A DNA stretch of 64,000 bases from Desulfobacula sp. (GCF_030145145.1 NZ_JAQYWD010000017.1:51172-115171); one strand, 5' to 3'. Counted from the first letter of the stretch, positions 42,553 through 52,552 are shown. Numbers and translations are program-made. Notes: a model not told the origin generated them from the sequence alone.

Positions 42553-44085
42553 ATGAAAAAACAGATTGTGTTGCATGGAAGCGGGTTTCTCCTGGAAGAG
42601 CTGATTCAAATCGCCAGAAACAACGTCGGTATCAAAATACCGGTTGAGTCCGAATCAAGAATCAACAAGGCGCGACACCTCATTAACAAATGGGTGAAGC
42701 ATGGCGAAAGAATTTATGGTGTCACCACGGGATTTGGAGCGCTGTCAGAGGTGACGATTTCCTATGACGATACAAAAAAACTGCAAAGAAATATCCTGTT
42801 CAGTCATGCCGCGGGCATTGGAAAGCATATGGAAGCGGATGTGGTCCGGGCCATGATCGCGTTGCGGGTAAATGATTTTTGCCGGGGCAATTCAGGCCTG
42901 CGGCTGGAAACCATTGAAAAACTGGCCCAGCTGTTAAACGAGGGGATTATACCGGTGGTACCGGAAAAAGGATCTGTGGGGGCCAGTGGCGACCTTGTTC
43001 CCATGGCCCATCTTGCCCTTGTGTTGATCGGGGAGGGTGAGGCCTTTGTTGATGGTGTTCGAATGTCCGGTGCCCGGGCATTGCGGGAACGATTGATCAA
43101 GCCCCTGGTGCTTGAGGCAGGAGAGGGGATCGCCCTGATCAACGGCACCCAGTTTATGATTGCCCTGGCGTGCCTGGCCCTCCATGATGCCTTGAACCTT
43201 TGCAAGCATGCCGATATTGCCGCCAGCATGAGTCTTGAAACCCTCATGGGAACCCGGGCTGCCTTTGACCCCAGGATTCACCAGGCAAGGCCCCATATCG
43301 GTCAGATCAAAGCGGCAGACAATATGCTCAGGATTACGGATAATTCTGAGATTATCTCTTCCCACAGAGACTGTTCAAGGGTTCAGGATGCCTATACCTT
43401 ACGATGTTCTCCCCAGGTCCATGGTGCGTCCTGGGATGCGTTTGCTTACGTGGAAAATGTTGTCAACGTGGAGATGAATTCATCCACAGAGAACCCCCTG
43501 ATATTTCCGGAATCAGAAGAATTTCTGTCCGGCGGCAATTTTCATGGCCAGCCCCTGGCCCTGGCCTGTGATTTTTTGGGCATTGCCATTGCAGAACTGG
43601 CCAATATTTCGGAACGGCGGATAGAACGGCTTGTAAATCCTCAACTGTCAGGACTTCCCGCCTTCCTTATTGAAGACGGCGGATTGAATTCCGGATTCAT
43701 GATTGCCCAGTATGTGGCAGCAGCCCTTGTTTCTGAAAACAAAGTGCTGGCCCATCCCGCATCGGTGGATTCCATTCCCACGTCGGCAAACAAGGAAGAC
43801 CATGTCTCCATGGGAGCCCTTGCCGCCCGGAAGTGCAGGGATATTGTCGCCAACACCGAAGAGGTCATTGCCATTGAATTGTTGTGTGCGGCCCAGGGCA
43901 TTGATCTGTTCACCAACATGAAAGCAGGAGACGGTACCCTGGCAGCCTATGAAGTTATCCGGAGCAAGGTTGATTACCGGAAGGCAGACCGGATCCTGTC
44001 AACAGACATTGCCCGGGTAAAGCAACTGCTGGAAGACGGCAGTATTGTGAGGGCAGTGGAGCATAAAGTGGGTGGGCTGTATTAG
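42553..44085 (+). CDS. hutH: Histidine ammonia-lyase
   Basis: A 510-aa histidase making urocanate and ammonia. It has the catalytic Tyr in RIYGVTTGFG and the canonical MIO triad Ala144-Ser145-Gly146 in GSVGASGDL, plus EGIALINGTQ, DAYTLRCSPQVHG, NSSTENPL, GGNFHGQPLA and STSANKEDHVSMG (PTSANKEDHV). The ATG at 42553 gives the standard length; a GTG-started frame from 42460 would add 31 poorly conserved residues across the shared promoter. Its Ala-Ser-Gly triad contrasts with the Thr-Ser-Gly enzyme at 5423. The hut set lacks a formiminoglutamate-processing gene here. Confidence 0.95.
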   Translation: MKKQIVLHGSGFLLEELIQIARNNVGIKIPVESESRINKARHLINKWVKHGERIYGVTTGFGALSEVTISYDDTKKLQRNILFSHAAGIGKHMEADVVRAMIALRVNDFCRGNSGLRLETIEKLAQLLNEGIIPVVPEKGSVGASGDLVPMAHLALVLIGEGEAFVDGVRMSGARALRERLIKPLVLEAGEGIALINGTQFMIALACLALHDALNLCKHADIAASMSLETLMGTRAAFDPRIHQARPHIGQIKAADNMLRITDNSEIISSHRDCSRVQDAYTLRCSPQVHGASWDAFAYVENVVNVEMNSSTENPLIFPESEEFLSGGNFHGQPLALACDFLGIAIAELANISERRIERLVNPQLSGLPAFLIEDGGLNSGFMIAQYVAAALVSENKVLAHPASVDSIPTSANKEDHVSMGALAARKCRDIVANTEEVIAIELLCAAQGIDLFTNMKAGDGTLAAYEVIRSKVDYRKADRILSTDIARVKQLLEDGSIVRAVEHKVGGLY

Positions 44086-44819
44086 GCACCCGTCAGTGTG
44101 ACGAGTTTGAGATCTCCCCATAACCCGATGCTGTCGCCCTTGAGGATCACAATCCCCAGAATGCCCGGTATGGCTTTGCCGGCATCGATGGCGCCCTGGA
44201 TGTCAGCGGGTGTTTTGATGCGGTTGCCCAGTGCTGTGGCCACCGCATCGGCCAGGGCACAGGAACGGGCCATCACTGTGGCGGCATCTGCCTTACCAAA
44301 GCTCGTTGAATGACCCAGTGTCCCGGACGAGGTACACATCCCATAAGGGGTATCCCTTTTGTCGACACGGATGCCGGTGGTCATGCTGAACGGCGAGTTT
44401 TCAGCATAAATTTTGAAAATGGTTTCAGAATCGGATTGAATAAAAATATCGCCCCCGTTTTCCACGATCACTTCCGGGGAATGGTCCAGTAATGACCTTC
44501 CGGCATGTTCTGCCACAGCACCTGCCACAGCCGCCATGGGGCCGACATTGGCCAGCCTGGCGGCATCCATCATATCCCGGATGATGCCGGGTGCCGGGCC
44601 TGTATCCTTTAAAGGTACAATGGCGGTTAAAAAGTCAGGATGCAGGTGGATATAGGTTTCAATATAGTTTCGACAGGTAAGCACGGATTTTATGGCGATA
44701 TCGGTGAGGTCGGTTTTGGCCTGGATATTCAGATTGGTTTCTTTTACCGTGATGTCAAAGGTGACCAGCCCTTTTTTGTGATGCTGCCTGCGATAGGTGC
44801 GATTTTCAAACATTTTCAA
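44082..44819 (-). CDS. UPF0280 family protein (ApbE-like fold)
   Basis: A 245-aa protein of the UPF0280 family, related in fold to the FAD:protein FMN transferase ApbE. Features are RTYRRQHHKKGL near the start, GPMAAVAGAVAEHAG, VIVENGGDIFI, and CTSSGTLGHSTSFGKADAATVMA. UPF0280 is frequent in anaerobes and methanogens, but its role is unproven. The convergent 3' end overlaps hutH by 4 bp and the 5' end overlaps the dGTPase gene by 14 bp, so it is probably co-transcribed with the latter. Confidence 0.85.
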   Translation of the reverse strand: MKMFENRTYRRQHHKKGLVTFDITVKETNLNIQAKTDLTDIAIKSVLTCRNYIETYIHLHPDFLTAIVPLKDTGPAPGIIRDMMDAARLANVGPMAAVAGAVAEHAGRSLLDHSPEVIVENGGDIFIQSDSETIFKIYAENSPFSMTTGIRVDKRDTPYGMCTSSGTLGHSTSFGKADAATVMARSCALADAVATALGNRIKTPADIQGAIDAGKAIPGILGIVILKGDSIGLWGDLKLVTLTGA

Positions 44820-45975
44820 TGGAATCCGGTTTTAAATGATCCGGGGCCTGGCGGATAAAATACGAGTCGGTCATGCCCGCGATATGATCCCTGACGATTT
44901 CAGGGGGTGAATGGGTTTCCCGGTATTCAGCGGACATGCCATGTAAAAAATTCGTAAAAATAACCGAGTGTTCGTTTTTTTTTTCAAGATCTGTCAAGTA
45001 GGTTTCAAACAGGAAACTGAAAATGTCCTCAATGGAAGACAAATGCCGTTTAATCACCGGGTTCTTATAAATATGCCGGTAGTTAAATGCTTTCAGCTTT
45101 TTTAAAGCCCTGGAAACCGGTTCGGAAAAGCCGATGAACTCCTGATTCAGGCTGTTTGAAATCAAATCGGTGACCAGGCGAAACACAATGGTGCCGTTTG
45201 TCCGGCCTAGTATCTGCCGGCAGGTATCCGGGATGTCCTGTCTGTTTACCAGGCCTAACCGGATGGCATCTTCCAGGTCCCGGCCAATATAAGAGATGGT
45301 ATCTGCCATTCTCACCACACAGCCCTCCATGGTCATGGGGAGCGCATCCCAGGATTTTTTGTTTTTCATGGTCTCCATCATGCGATCCAGCTCCGTAAAG
45401 GACCTGTTTTTTTGGGGAACAAGGTGTTCTGAAGGTGCTTCTCCATCGTGGCAGAGAATGGCATCCATGGTTTGGAGGCTTAAATTCAGGCCGCTGCCTT
45501 TTTTTTCGATCTTGTCGAGGAACTGGATGCTTTGAAGATTATGGTGGAAAAAGCCGGCACCCTGTTCATGGGTCAGCTTTGAAAGAAAACGCTCGCCATC
45601 ATGTCCGAACGGGGTGTGGCCGATATCGTGGCCCAGGCTTGCCGCCTCAATGAGGTCTTCGTTCAGTCCCAGGTACCGGCCAATGGTCCTTGCAACCCTT
45701 GAGACCAGCTGGACATGAATCACCCTGTGGGTGAGGTGGTCGTTATCGATGAGGGAAAATACCTGGGTTTTGTCAATATATCGTGTAAAGGCAAGGGAGT
45801 TTAGAATTCGATCGGAATCTGTGGAAAACGCCTGGCGATAATCGGTTCCAGTGAATTTTTCCGGGTGACGTCTCAGGGCGGTGTGGCTGAAACAAGCCAG
45901 GGAACAAAGATTTTCTTCCTCCCTGAGATCAAGAAGGTCTTTTAATTCCCCGGCTTTTTCAAAGATATCATTCAA
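44806..45975 (-). CDS. dgt: Deoxyguanosinetriphosphate triphosphohydrolase-like HD protein
   Basis: A 389-aa HD-domain hydrolase of the dGTPase family, cleaving dNTPs to nucleoside and triphosphate. The start RRHPEKFTGTDYRQAFSTDSDRIL, FTRYIDKTQVF, the metal-binding HD in SLGHDIGHTPFGHDGERFL, and CVVRMADTISYIGRDLEDAI are typical. Length fits bacterial dGTPase-like type 2 proteins. It controls dNTP pools. Confidence 0.9.
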   Translation of the reverse strand: MNDIFEKAGELKDLLDLREEENLCSLACFSHTALRRHPEKFTGTDYRQAFSTDSDRILNSLAFTRYIDKTQVFSLIDNDHLTHRVIHVQLVSRVARTIGRYLGLNEDLIEAASLGHDIGHTPFGHDGERFLSKLTHEQGAGFFHHNLQSIQFLDKIEKKGSGLNLSLQTMDAILCHDGEAPSEHLVPQKNRSFTELDRMMETMKNKKSWDALPMTMEGCVVRMADTISYIGRDLEDAIRLGLVNRQDIPDTCRQILGRTNGTIVFRLVTDLISNSLNQEFIGFSEPVSRALKKLKAFNYRHIYKNPVIKRHLSSIEDIFSFLFETYLTDLEKKNEHSVIFTNFLHGMSAEYRETHSPPEIVRDHIAGMTDSYFIRQAPDHLKPDSIENV

Positions 45976-45983
45976 TAGTGTCG

Positions 45984-46856
45984 TTACAATTGTTTAAGGA
46001 TGTTTTCCACTATTTTATCAAATGCTTTTGTAAAGTCACTCCCATTGTCTTCAAACATCATGGGAACCCCTGCATCCCCTGAGGTAACGACCCGGGTGTC
46101 AAAGGGAAGTGATCCTAAAAATTCAAGGCCCTGGGCTTTTGCTGTTTTTTCACCACCACCGGAACTGAACAGATCAATGGGTTCGTTGCAGTGCGGGCAT
46201 TTGAAACCGGCCATATTTTCCACAATGCCAAGGGTTTTTAAGTGAACCGTCTTGCAAAAAGAGATGGATTTCCGGATATCGGCCAGCGCTACTTCCTGGG
46301 GGGTGGTCACAACGATGCCCAGCGCTTCGGGGATGGTCTGCACAACGGTTAAGGGTTCATCACCGGTTCCCGGAGGGGCATCAATGATTAAAAAGTCAAG
46401 CTCTCCCCATTCCACGGAACTGACAAATTGTTTGATCATCCCTGTTTTGGCAGGACCTCTCCAGATGATGGCCTGGTCCTTATCCTGCATCAATGCCTGG
46501 ACAGAAACAACCTTAAGGTTGCCATTGATCTCTTTGGGGATCAGCAGCTGGTTCTCAGAAATTTCCAGAAGATCTTTCAGTCCCAGCATCTGGGCAATGG
46601 ACGGACCGTGGACATCCACATCCATCAGGCCTGTTTTATAGCCTTTTTTGGAAAGGCAGGCAGCAAGGTTGGCAGAGACACTGCTTTTACCCACCCCGCC
46701 TTTTCCGCTTAGAACAAAAATTTTATGTTTTATTTTGGAAAGAGAGTTTTTTATTGCCACGTCTTCCTGTTGCTGTCTGGCTGCCATGTCCTGTCCACCA
46801 CCTTGTGAAGGACAACTGCCTCCTGATTTGGCGCTGTCAACACTTTTATGAATCAT
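45984..46856 (-). CDS. Mrp/NBP35-family P-loop ATPase (Fe-S cluster carrier)
   Basis: A 290-aa cytoplasmic scaffold or carrier of iron-sulfur clusters. It has the deviant Walker A LSGKGGVGKSS, DVDVHGPSIAQMLGL, IIDAPPGTGDEPL, and the cluster-binding CPHC in GFKCPHCNEPIDLF. The ATG at 46856 is chosen because AAAGGAGATG precedes it. A sulfate reducer with many Fe-S enzymes needs such carriers. It has an extra Gly/Ser/Gln-rich N-terminus with one Cys. Confidence 0.93.
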   Translation of the reverse strand: MIHKSVDSAKSGGSCPSQGGGQDMAARQQQEDVAIKNSLSKIKHKIFVLSGKGGVGKSSVSANLAACLSKKGYKTGLMDVDVHGPSIAQMLGLKDLLEISENQLLIPKEINGNLKVVSVQALMQDKDQAIIWRGPAKTGMIKQFVSSVEWGELDFLIIDAPPGTGDEPLTVVQTIPEALGIVVTTPQEVALADIRKSISFCKTVHLKTLGIVENMAGFKCPHCNEPIDLFSSGGGEKTAKAQGLEFLGSLPFDTRVVTSGDAGVPMMFEDNGSDFTKAFDKIVENILKQL

Positions 46857-46910
46857 TTTATAACATCTCCTTTGAGAAAAATTGTTAGTCAATCACATCA
46901 ATAATGCTCA

Positions 46911-47678
46911 TTATCCTGATTCTGTCAACTGGAAAACAGACTCTTTTATGGGGGGATTGGGTACAAAATTTTTGATGTCGATGATCAGTCTATTGTTCTC
47001 CAGATCTTTGATTTCGATTTGTGTCGGAATCTCACCAAACGCATATGCGGAATATTTTAGAAGCGTTACCTCATATACCATTTTTCCTGCAGCAGTTATG
47101 GATTTGAGTGCGTTGACTTTCCCCTTGCCATTGAAATGGAGGGTTTGTTTTCTTCCTTTCCAGTCCTGTTTCAATATAATCGTGGATAAAGATGGATCTG
47201 ACGTTGAAAAATAGGCCTCTTCAAATTTTTTAACCGGCAGCCGCCCCAATAAAAGGGATATCATCTCCGATAATTTGACTGGAACCCGGATATAATCTTC
47301 CATGTCCGGGTCCTTTGCCGTATACGAATGTTTGGCATGCTCCCGGGTATGTGAAACGAAAATGATTTTCTTTCCATTGGCAACGATGGTTTCAACGGGC
47401 AGGCCGGATAAAAGAAAGGTGATCCTTATTTTATTGGGGAAGACCGCAGCCCAGGCAATTTTATATTTGTCTGTTCGCGTTTTGGTTTCAAGTCTTGCCC
47501 AGCCGGTTCCCTTGCTGGCCAGAATGTGTTGATTGAACGATTTTGCCTGGCGCGAAAGAACGGCGGCTTTCTGATCAAGCAACGGGTTGATGTCAGGCCG
47601 GACCGATGCACACCCTGAGAGGATAAGCATAACCGCGACACTATAAATTGTTGCTGATACAGCGTTTCGGCTATTCAT
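46911..47678 (-). CDS. DUF4292-like outer-membrane lipoprotein
   Basis: A 255-aa lipoprotein with the lipobox LSGC-A (Cys23). The rest is beta-rich with alternating hydrophobic strands (ARLETKTRTDKYKIAWAAVFPNKIRIT), as in LolA/LolB-like carrier folds. DUF4292 proteins resemble LolB and sit in the outer membrane. The 5' end overlaps the stop of the TPR lipoprotein gene by 8 bp, indicating a functional pair at the envelope. Family assignment is tentative. Confidence 0.6.
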   Translation of the reverse strand: MNSRNAVSATIYSVAVMLILSGCASVRPDINPLLDQKAAVLSRQAKSFNQHILASKGTGWARLETKTRTDKYKIAWAAVFPNKIRITFLLSGLPVETIVANGKKIIFVSHTREHAKHSYTAKDPDMEDYIRVPVKLSEMISLLLGRLPVKKFEEAYFSTSDPSLSTIILKQDWKGRKQTLHFNGKGKVNALKSITAAGKMVYEVTLLKYSAYAFGEIPTQIEIKDLENNRLIIDIKNFVPNPPIKESVFQLTESG

Positions 47679-49422
47679 TTATTCGTTTTTGCACAGCGTC
47701 AATTTTTTTTTTAAGTTCCAGGGCTTTTTCCTTATCTTGCTCCTTGATATTGGACAACGCTTTTTTATAGGCATTGATGGCATTCTCAAGTTGATTTGCC
47801 TTTTGATACGCATCACCTAAATGATCGGCGATAATGGTTTCAAAAGACGTTAATTCAGCTGCTTTTTCAAGGTGTTCCACGGCTTTCTGGTAGTCGCCCA
47901 TTTTATAATAGACCCAGCCCAGGCTGTCAGTGACATACCCGTCATCGGGCCTGAGTTCATAGGCTCTTTTGAGCAGCAACAGGGCTTCATCCAGTTTGAT
48001 CCCCTGATCCGCATAGGTATATCCCAGGTAGTTCAATGCCTCGGAGTCCGTTGGATCAATTTCAATAATGGTTTTCATGGTGTTGATGCTTTGTTCTTTT
48101 AACCCCGCTTTATCCTGTATCGCCCCCAGCCTGAACAATAAGGAGGTGTTGCCGGGAGAATCAACCAGCCCTTTTTCCAGGAGCATTATGGCTTTTTTAT
48201 GGTCCTTATCTTTTTCATAAAAGGAGGCCAGGTAGATGATAATATCGATATCTTTTGGAAAGAGCCTGTATTTGTCTTCAAGATAATTTGTGGCAGTCTT
48301 TTCTTCGCCGAGTTGTTTGTAGAGCAGGGCAATGTTCAAAATGGTTTTTTTATACTGGGAATGATCCGGTTTGATTTTTAAATAGTAAAAAATAGCTTTT
48401 TTGAAATCCTTTACCGCTTCATAGGCCATGCCGGTAAAAAAATTTAAGGTTGGGTTTTCCGGATCCGCCTTCAGCAGTTGCGAAAAGACGATGACAGCAT
48501 CTTCATATTTTTTGCCGGAAAGATATTCTTCTACGGCAACCATGATCAATCTGGAATTACTTTCAATGCCCCGGCCAAGCGTCATAAACAGGTTTTTTGC
48601 TTCCGGTTTCATATTGGTTTTAAAATAGTGCAGGGCCATCCCTAACTGTGCTTGTTGATTGTCCGGTTCTATTTCAATAATTTCCCTATAGGTCTCGATA
48701 ATCTTTTGTCGGGTTTCCGGGGTATTTTTCAAGCTGTAAATTTTTATCAATTGAAACCGTGGTTCTAAAAGATCCGGCTCAAATTCAATTGTTTTTAAAA
48801 AATGGGTTGTAGCCAGGTCATACTGATGCTGATTCATATATGCCTCGCCCAGATAAAACCAGGCGACATAATCGTCAGGGAATTGCTCGACCATTTTTTT
48901 AAACAGTATCAGGGCCTCATCGTTGTCTTCCTTTTCAATATATATTTTTCCAAGGCGAAGAAAGGTCTCTTTGTTGTTTGGATCAAGTACAATAATCCGG
49001 TTTAAAATTTCAACCAGACTTTTTTCATCCAGTGAATCTTTTTTTAACCGGACAAGCAGCAGCAGTCCCTCAACATCATCAGGCCTTTGCTGGATCAGAT
49101 GGTCTGCAAGCGCCAGCGCTTTTTCTTTGTTGTTTTGTCTCAGGTATAACTGGATCAGGTCCCGGGTTAATATGAATGAATCCGGATCTTTGACAAGGGC
49201 CTTTTCCAGCGAAGCAATAGCGGATTCATAATTTTGGTTTTTAATGTGCATCCTTGATTCAAGGTAGTAATAATTGGCAGACAGATCATCGTCATCTTTT
49301 ACATTATTTATTTGACTGGGTTGCGATTCAGAAAGCGTTCGGCTTTGTTTGAGCTCTGTGCAGCCACCAAGAAAAAGAACCGGGATTAAAATGAGAAAAA
49401 TACAAATACAACTATTTTTCAT
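47671..49422 (-). CDS. TPR-repeat lipoprotein
   Basis: A 583-aa protein. The N-terminus has a lipoprotein signal (lipobox LGGC, Cys21), followed by about a dozen tetratricopeptide repeats covering residues 50-560; clear units are YESAIASLEKALVKDPD, AWFYLGEAYMNQHQYDLAT and EALNYLGYTYADQGIKLDEA. TPRs form a protein-binding superhelix on the periplasmic side. Overlap with the lipoprotein gene at 46911 suggests joint work in outer-membrane transport or assembly. The exact role is unknown. Confidence 0.85.
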   Translation of the reverse strand: MKNSCICIFLILIPVLFLGGCTELKQSRTLSESQPSQINNVKDDDDLSANYYYLESRMHIKNQNYESAIASLEKALVKDPDSFILTRDLIQLYLRQNNKEKALALADHLIQQRPDDVEGLLLLVRLKKDSLDEKSLVEILNRIIVLDPNNKETFLRLGKIYIEKEDNDEALILFKKMVEQFPDDYVAWFYLGEAYMNQHQYDLATTHFLKTIEFEPDLLEPRFQLIKIYSLKNTPETRQKIIETYREIIEIEPDNQQAQLGMALHYFKTNMKPEAKNLFMTLGRGIESNSRLIMVAVEEYLSGKKYEDAVIVFSQLLKADPENPTLNFFTGMAYEAVKDFKKAIFYYLKIKPDHSQYKKTILNIALLYKQLGEEKTATNYLEDKYRLFPKDIDIIIYLASFYEKDKDHKKAIMLLEKGLVDSPGNTSLLFRLGAIQDKAGLKEQSINTMKTIIEIDPTDSEALNYLGYTYADQGIKLDEALLLLKRAYELRPDDGYVTDSLGWVYYKMGDYQKAVEHLEKAAELTSFETIIADHLGDAYQKANQLENAINAYKKALSNIKEQDKEKALELKKKIDAVQKRINE

Positions 49423-49458
49423 AATTCGTATTACCTTATAATGATTACAAATTGTCGT

Positions 49459-50418
49459 TTACTGGGTGTGATCATACATGTCAAAATCAGGCATATCTTT
49501 TTTGAAAAAGGCTTTCATTTTTTTTATGATATTGTTTTCAATCTGTCTTACCCGTTCTCGTGATATGGAGTATTCCTCTCCGATTTCCTGCAGTGTTTCA
49601 GGACTGTCTGAAAAGATTCTTCTGTCAAAGATTTCCAGTTCTCTGGCATTAAGCGTCTTTTTAAACTCATGAACTTTTTTATGCAGGATATCTTCAATTT
49701 CTTTTTTGGCCACCTGTTCCTCAGACGAATCAGACTCAACATTTATAAATTCAATTCTTTCTGTATTTGAATCGTTTTTTAAGGGCTCATCAAGGCTTAA
49801 GTCCCAGTTGGCCAATCTCTGATCCATGTCGACCACTTCTTTTTCCGATACGCCCAGTTGTTCAGATAATAGTTTGGGTTTTGGATCAAATCCCTGTTCA
49901 ATCAGTCGCTGCTTCTCTTTTTTTAACCTGAAAAACAACTTGCGCTGACCCTGGGTTGTTCCAATTTTTACCATTCGCCAATTATCCATGATGAATTTAA
50001 GAATATAGGCTTTTATCCAGAAAGAGGCATAATATGAAAATTTTACATTTTTATACGGGTTGAATTTTTTGACCGCCTTCACAAGGCCAACATTGCCTTC
50101 CTGGATCAGGTCCTGAAGGTTCTGAACCCATATCCTATGGAATTCAAGAGCAATTTTAACCACCAGCCGCAGATTGGATGTGGTCATGATATAGGCGGCT
50201 TCCTGATCTCCTTCTTCCTGAATTCGTTTGCCAAGCTCAACTTCCTGTTCTCTTGTAAGCAGTTTGTACCTGCTTATCTCGTTAAGATAACTTTGAATGG
50301 GGTCGGACTTTATAAGTGCTTTTGAGCTTGAAGTTTTTGTTTTTTGTGTAGAAATTAGAAAATCTTTTTTGGTCAGTCTGTTTTCGTTTTTATTGTCCTG
50401 GTCGATCTCTTTTGTCAT
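49459..50418 (-). CDS. rpoH: Sigma-32-type (RpoH-like) RNA polymerase sigma factor
   Basis: A 319-aa sigma-70 family factor lacking region 1.1. Region 1.2/2 begins DPIQSYLNEISRYKLLTREQE; region 2 has NLRLVVKIALEFHR, NLQDLIQEGNVGLVKAV and KFSYYASFWIKAYI. The RpoH-box-like QGQRKLFFRL follows and points to the heat-shock sigma group. Region 4.2 is TLQEIGEEYSISRERVRQIE. The ATG at 50418 follows AAGGTATATTTA; an in-frame start at 50499 is weaker. It probably controls heat shock or envelope stress genes. Confidence 0.85.
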   Translation of the reverse strand: MTKEIDQDNKNENRLTKKDFLISTQKTKTSSSKALIKSDPIQSYLNEISRYKLLTREQEVELGKRIQEEGDQEAAYIMTTSNLRLVVKIALEFHRIWVQNLQDLIQEGNVGLVKAVKKFNPYKNVKFSYYASFWIKAYILKFIMDNWRMVKIGTTQGQRKLFFRLKKEKQRLIEQGFDPKPKLLSEQLGVSEKEVVDMDQRLANWDLSLDEPLKNDSNTERIEFINVESDSSEEQVAKKEIEDILHKKVHEFKKTLNARELEIFDRRIFSDSPETLQEIGEEYSISRERVRQIENNIIKKMKAFFKKDMPDFDMYDHTQ

Positions 50419-50564
50419 TAAATATACCTTAAGATAGTTTTGATAAAAAGTGAGTATACCATATTGGCCATATCGATAAAAGCAATATATTTTGTACAAA
50501 AAAACAATTCACCGCTTTTTTTGTGGACAATTTCATTTGAATTTGATAAAAGATCTTTTTGTTT

Positions 50565-50641
<77 letters not shown>

Positions 50642-50649
50642 TTAAAATC

Positions 50650-50686
50650 AAGGCTCTCGGGAAAAATCCCTGGAGCTTTTTTGTTT
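50650..50686 (+). terminator. Terminator after tRNA-Arg
   Basis: AAGGCTCTCGGG pairs with CCCTGGAGCTT across a short loop, followed by a T-run. Confidence 0.65.
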
Positions 50687-50887
50687 TCTCCGGTCTTCTT
50701 CCGGTACTTTTGAAATTTTTCCATATTCCAATTGGGTTTCTGGGGGATTTTGGTCTTTTTTTGTTCAGCCCACCAAGCCCACCGGCCCCACAGTTACATT
50801 TACAAAATGGACAGGATTCCATGCACATTACGTCCTTAGTCCGGCAAATTCCGCTTAAGGCTCCATTGCCTCCCTGGACGCAAGTTC

Positions 50888-50926
50888 ACTCTCGAATACA
50901 GGCTCATGAGCCTGTTCTCGGAGAGT
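50888..50926. repeat. Perfect 18-bp palindrome within a larger hairpin beside the IS110 element
   Basis: ACAGGCTCATGAGCCTGT (50898-50915) is a perfect palindrome, enclosed by ACTCTC (50888-50893) and GAGAGT (50921-50926). It lies between the tRNA and the 3' side of the IS110-type transposase gene. IS110 and IS1111 elements often insert beside palindromes, so it may be the target site or part of the element's end. Confidence 0.45.
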
Positions 50927-51055
50927 TCGCATTCCTGTGTAGGCTTGTTTTGTAACTACACCCATATCCGGGTTGGGGATAAAGGATTACCCTTGTTCCA
51001 CAAAATATATTATAAAAACCACTGTGGGGAAATGGCCGGGTATGATGCTCATGGC

Positions 51056-52552
51056 TTATATAATTGAATAAAAATCACAAGGCTGGAAAAACCATCTATA
51101 CCATATGTGGGGATGCCAAAATTTCGTTAGGACTGAGTCTTTGATACGCCATTGGCCTAAAGGCATATTCTTATCAAATGCAATATCCAATGCACCCGCC
51201 TTCCTCCATTTTTCATTGAGCTTAGGCCAGGTCATTAAATAATACCGAGCCCGTTCTTGTTTCTGAGTCTTTTTGGTCTGTAATCTTTTTGGCAAATATG
51301 TTTGATAGGTTCGCATCAAACACATTGCTATTCGCAGATATCTTCTACTCATACCAAAATCTGCATGTTGCCCTTGTGAAGCGCGCCTCTTGTAATCAAA
51401 CATTAAGTCTTCTGGCCCATGCAACCCTATGTGCGAAGCAGATTGTACGACATGGTCCTTCAGGATACGATTGTAGCGTTTTCCAACCTTTCTGGTATGA
51501 GTTTTCCCCTGGATCCCGCCGGTTTGTTTAACTTTTGGAATAATGCCGGCGTATGAAACCAAATTATTTATAGACTTTTGTTTATGGGGATCACCAATTT
51601 CCGCACTTACACCAGCTGCTAAAACGATTCCAATTCCCCGAATACTGGTTAAAAAAGATCCTTGAATCTGGGCTAAATTTTCAGCGATTTCCTTTTCCAG
51701 CTGATAAATATTATCTTTCAAGCAGCCATAAAGCTTTGTTTGTTGTTTCAATGAAAGCTGCAATGTTGAAATAGATTCTATTGGTGGCCTGAGGATTTGG
51801 CCAGCATAGTCCTGAAGCTTTTTAGCGCAAAGATCTGGAAGATGCACGGCATGGCGGGAAAGTAGTTTGGTTAATGTCGAACGTCGACGTCGACGGATTT
51901 GATGCACACTGAATCGATCTTCCATCAATAATAATGAACATTTTGAGAAAGGTAGAATTCCACTTTTCTTTTCGTTTAAAAACCCAGGAAAGATCCGATC
52001 AACAATTGAATGAATTCTATTTTTTACACCGGTTGTCATGGCAACAAATTTTCGTCTTTGACGAACCAGCATTCTTAAATTCCAATAGATACCGGATTGA
52101 GCAGGAAAACAGTTTCCTCTGCAACTGAGAAGTACTTTACAAATTCCCAATAAATCTAACTGATCAGTACTTGCTTGCAAATTCTCACGATGTCTTTTTG
52201 CATCAAAGGCATTAACTCCTGCAACTATCCAATTTTCCGAACGTAAAGCAGCTATGAAATTGTCGGCATAAGGACCACAATCTTCACCACCAAAAAAAGT
52301 ATGCTGGCGGCCAATTCCATGATGCCGACAAGATTTTGTAACTTGATCAATTAAATAGTTTTTGCCTTCCTGTGAGTTCTTTACAGAGAATGGTTTGCGG
52401 ATAATTCGTCCATTACCGTCGCAGAACATTGCCAAATGATCTTTTTTGGCATAATCAATTGGAACACACATCACTTTGGATCTGTTCTCTGCCATCTCGA
52501 AAATAGTAAGGATTTCTTGACATTGATTCTGAAAAATGTTTCTTTTTTTCAT
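51056..52552 (-). CDS. IS110-family transposase (DEDD recombinase)
   Basis: A 498-aa transposase. The N-terminal DEDD (RuvC-like) domain starts CVPIDYAKKDHLAMFCDGNG with the first Asp, later FFGGEDCGPYA and STDQLDLLG. The C-terminal IS116/IS110/IS902 domain reads LTSIRGIGIVLAAGVSAEIGD and NLVSYAGIIPKVKQTGG, including the conserved Ser nucleophile region (GKTHTRKVGKRYNR nearby). It starts at the ATG at 52552 behind AAGGAG. It is longer than many IS110 transposases (about 330-450 aa) because of an extra middle segment. It appears intact. Members use a bridge RNA from the element's own non-coding end to choose targets. Confidence 0.9.
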   Translation of the reverse strand: MKKRNIFQNQCQEILTIFEMAENRSKVMCVPIDYAKKDHLAMFCDGNGRIIRKPFSVKNSQEGKNYLIDQVTKSCRHHGIGRQHTFFGGEDCGPYADNFIAALRSENWIVAGVNAFDAKRHRENLQASTDQLDLLGICKVLLSCRGNCFPAQSGIYWNLRMLVRQRRKFVAMTTGVKNRIHSIVDRIFPGFLNEKKSGILPFSKCSLLLMEDRFSVHQIRRRRRSTLTKLLSRHAVHLPDLCAKKLQDYAGQILRPPIESISTLQLSLKQQTKLYGCLKDNIYQLEKEIAENLAQIQGSFLTSIRGIGIVLAAGVSAEIGDPHKQKSINNLVSYAGIIPKVKQTGGIQGKTHTRKVGKRYNRILKDHVVQSASHIGLHGPEDLMFDYKRRASQGQHADFGMSRRYLRIAMCLMRTYQTYLPKRLQTKKTQKQERARYYLMTWPKLNEKWRKAGALDIAFDKNMPLGQWRIKDSVLTKFWHPHIWYRWFFQPCDFYSII

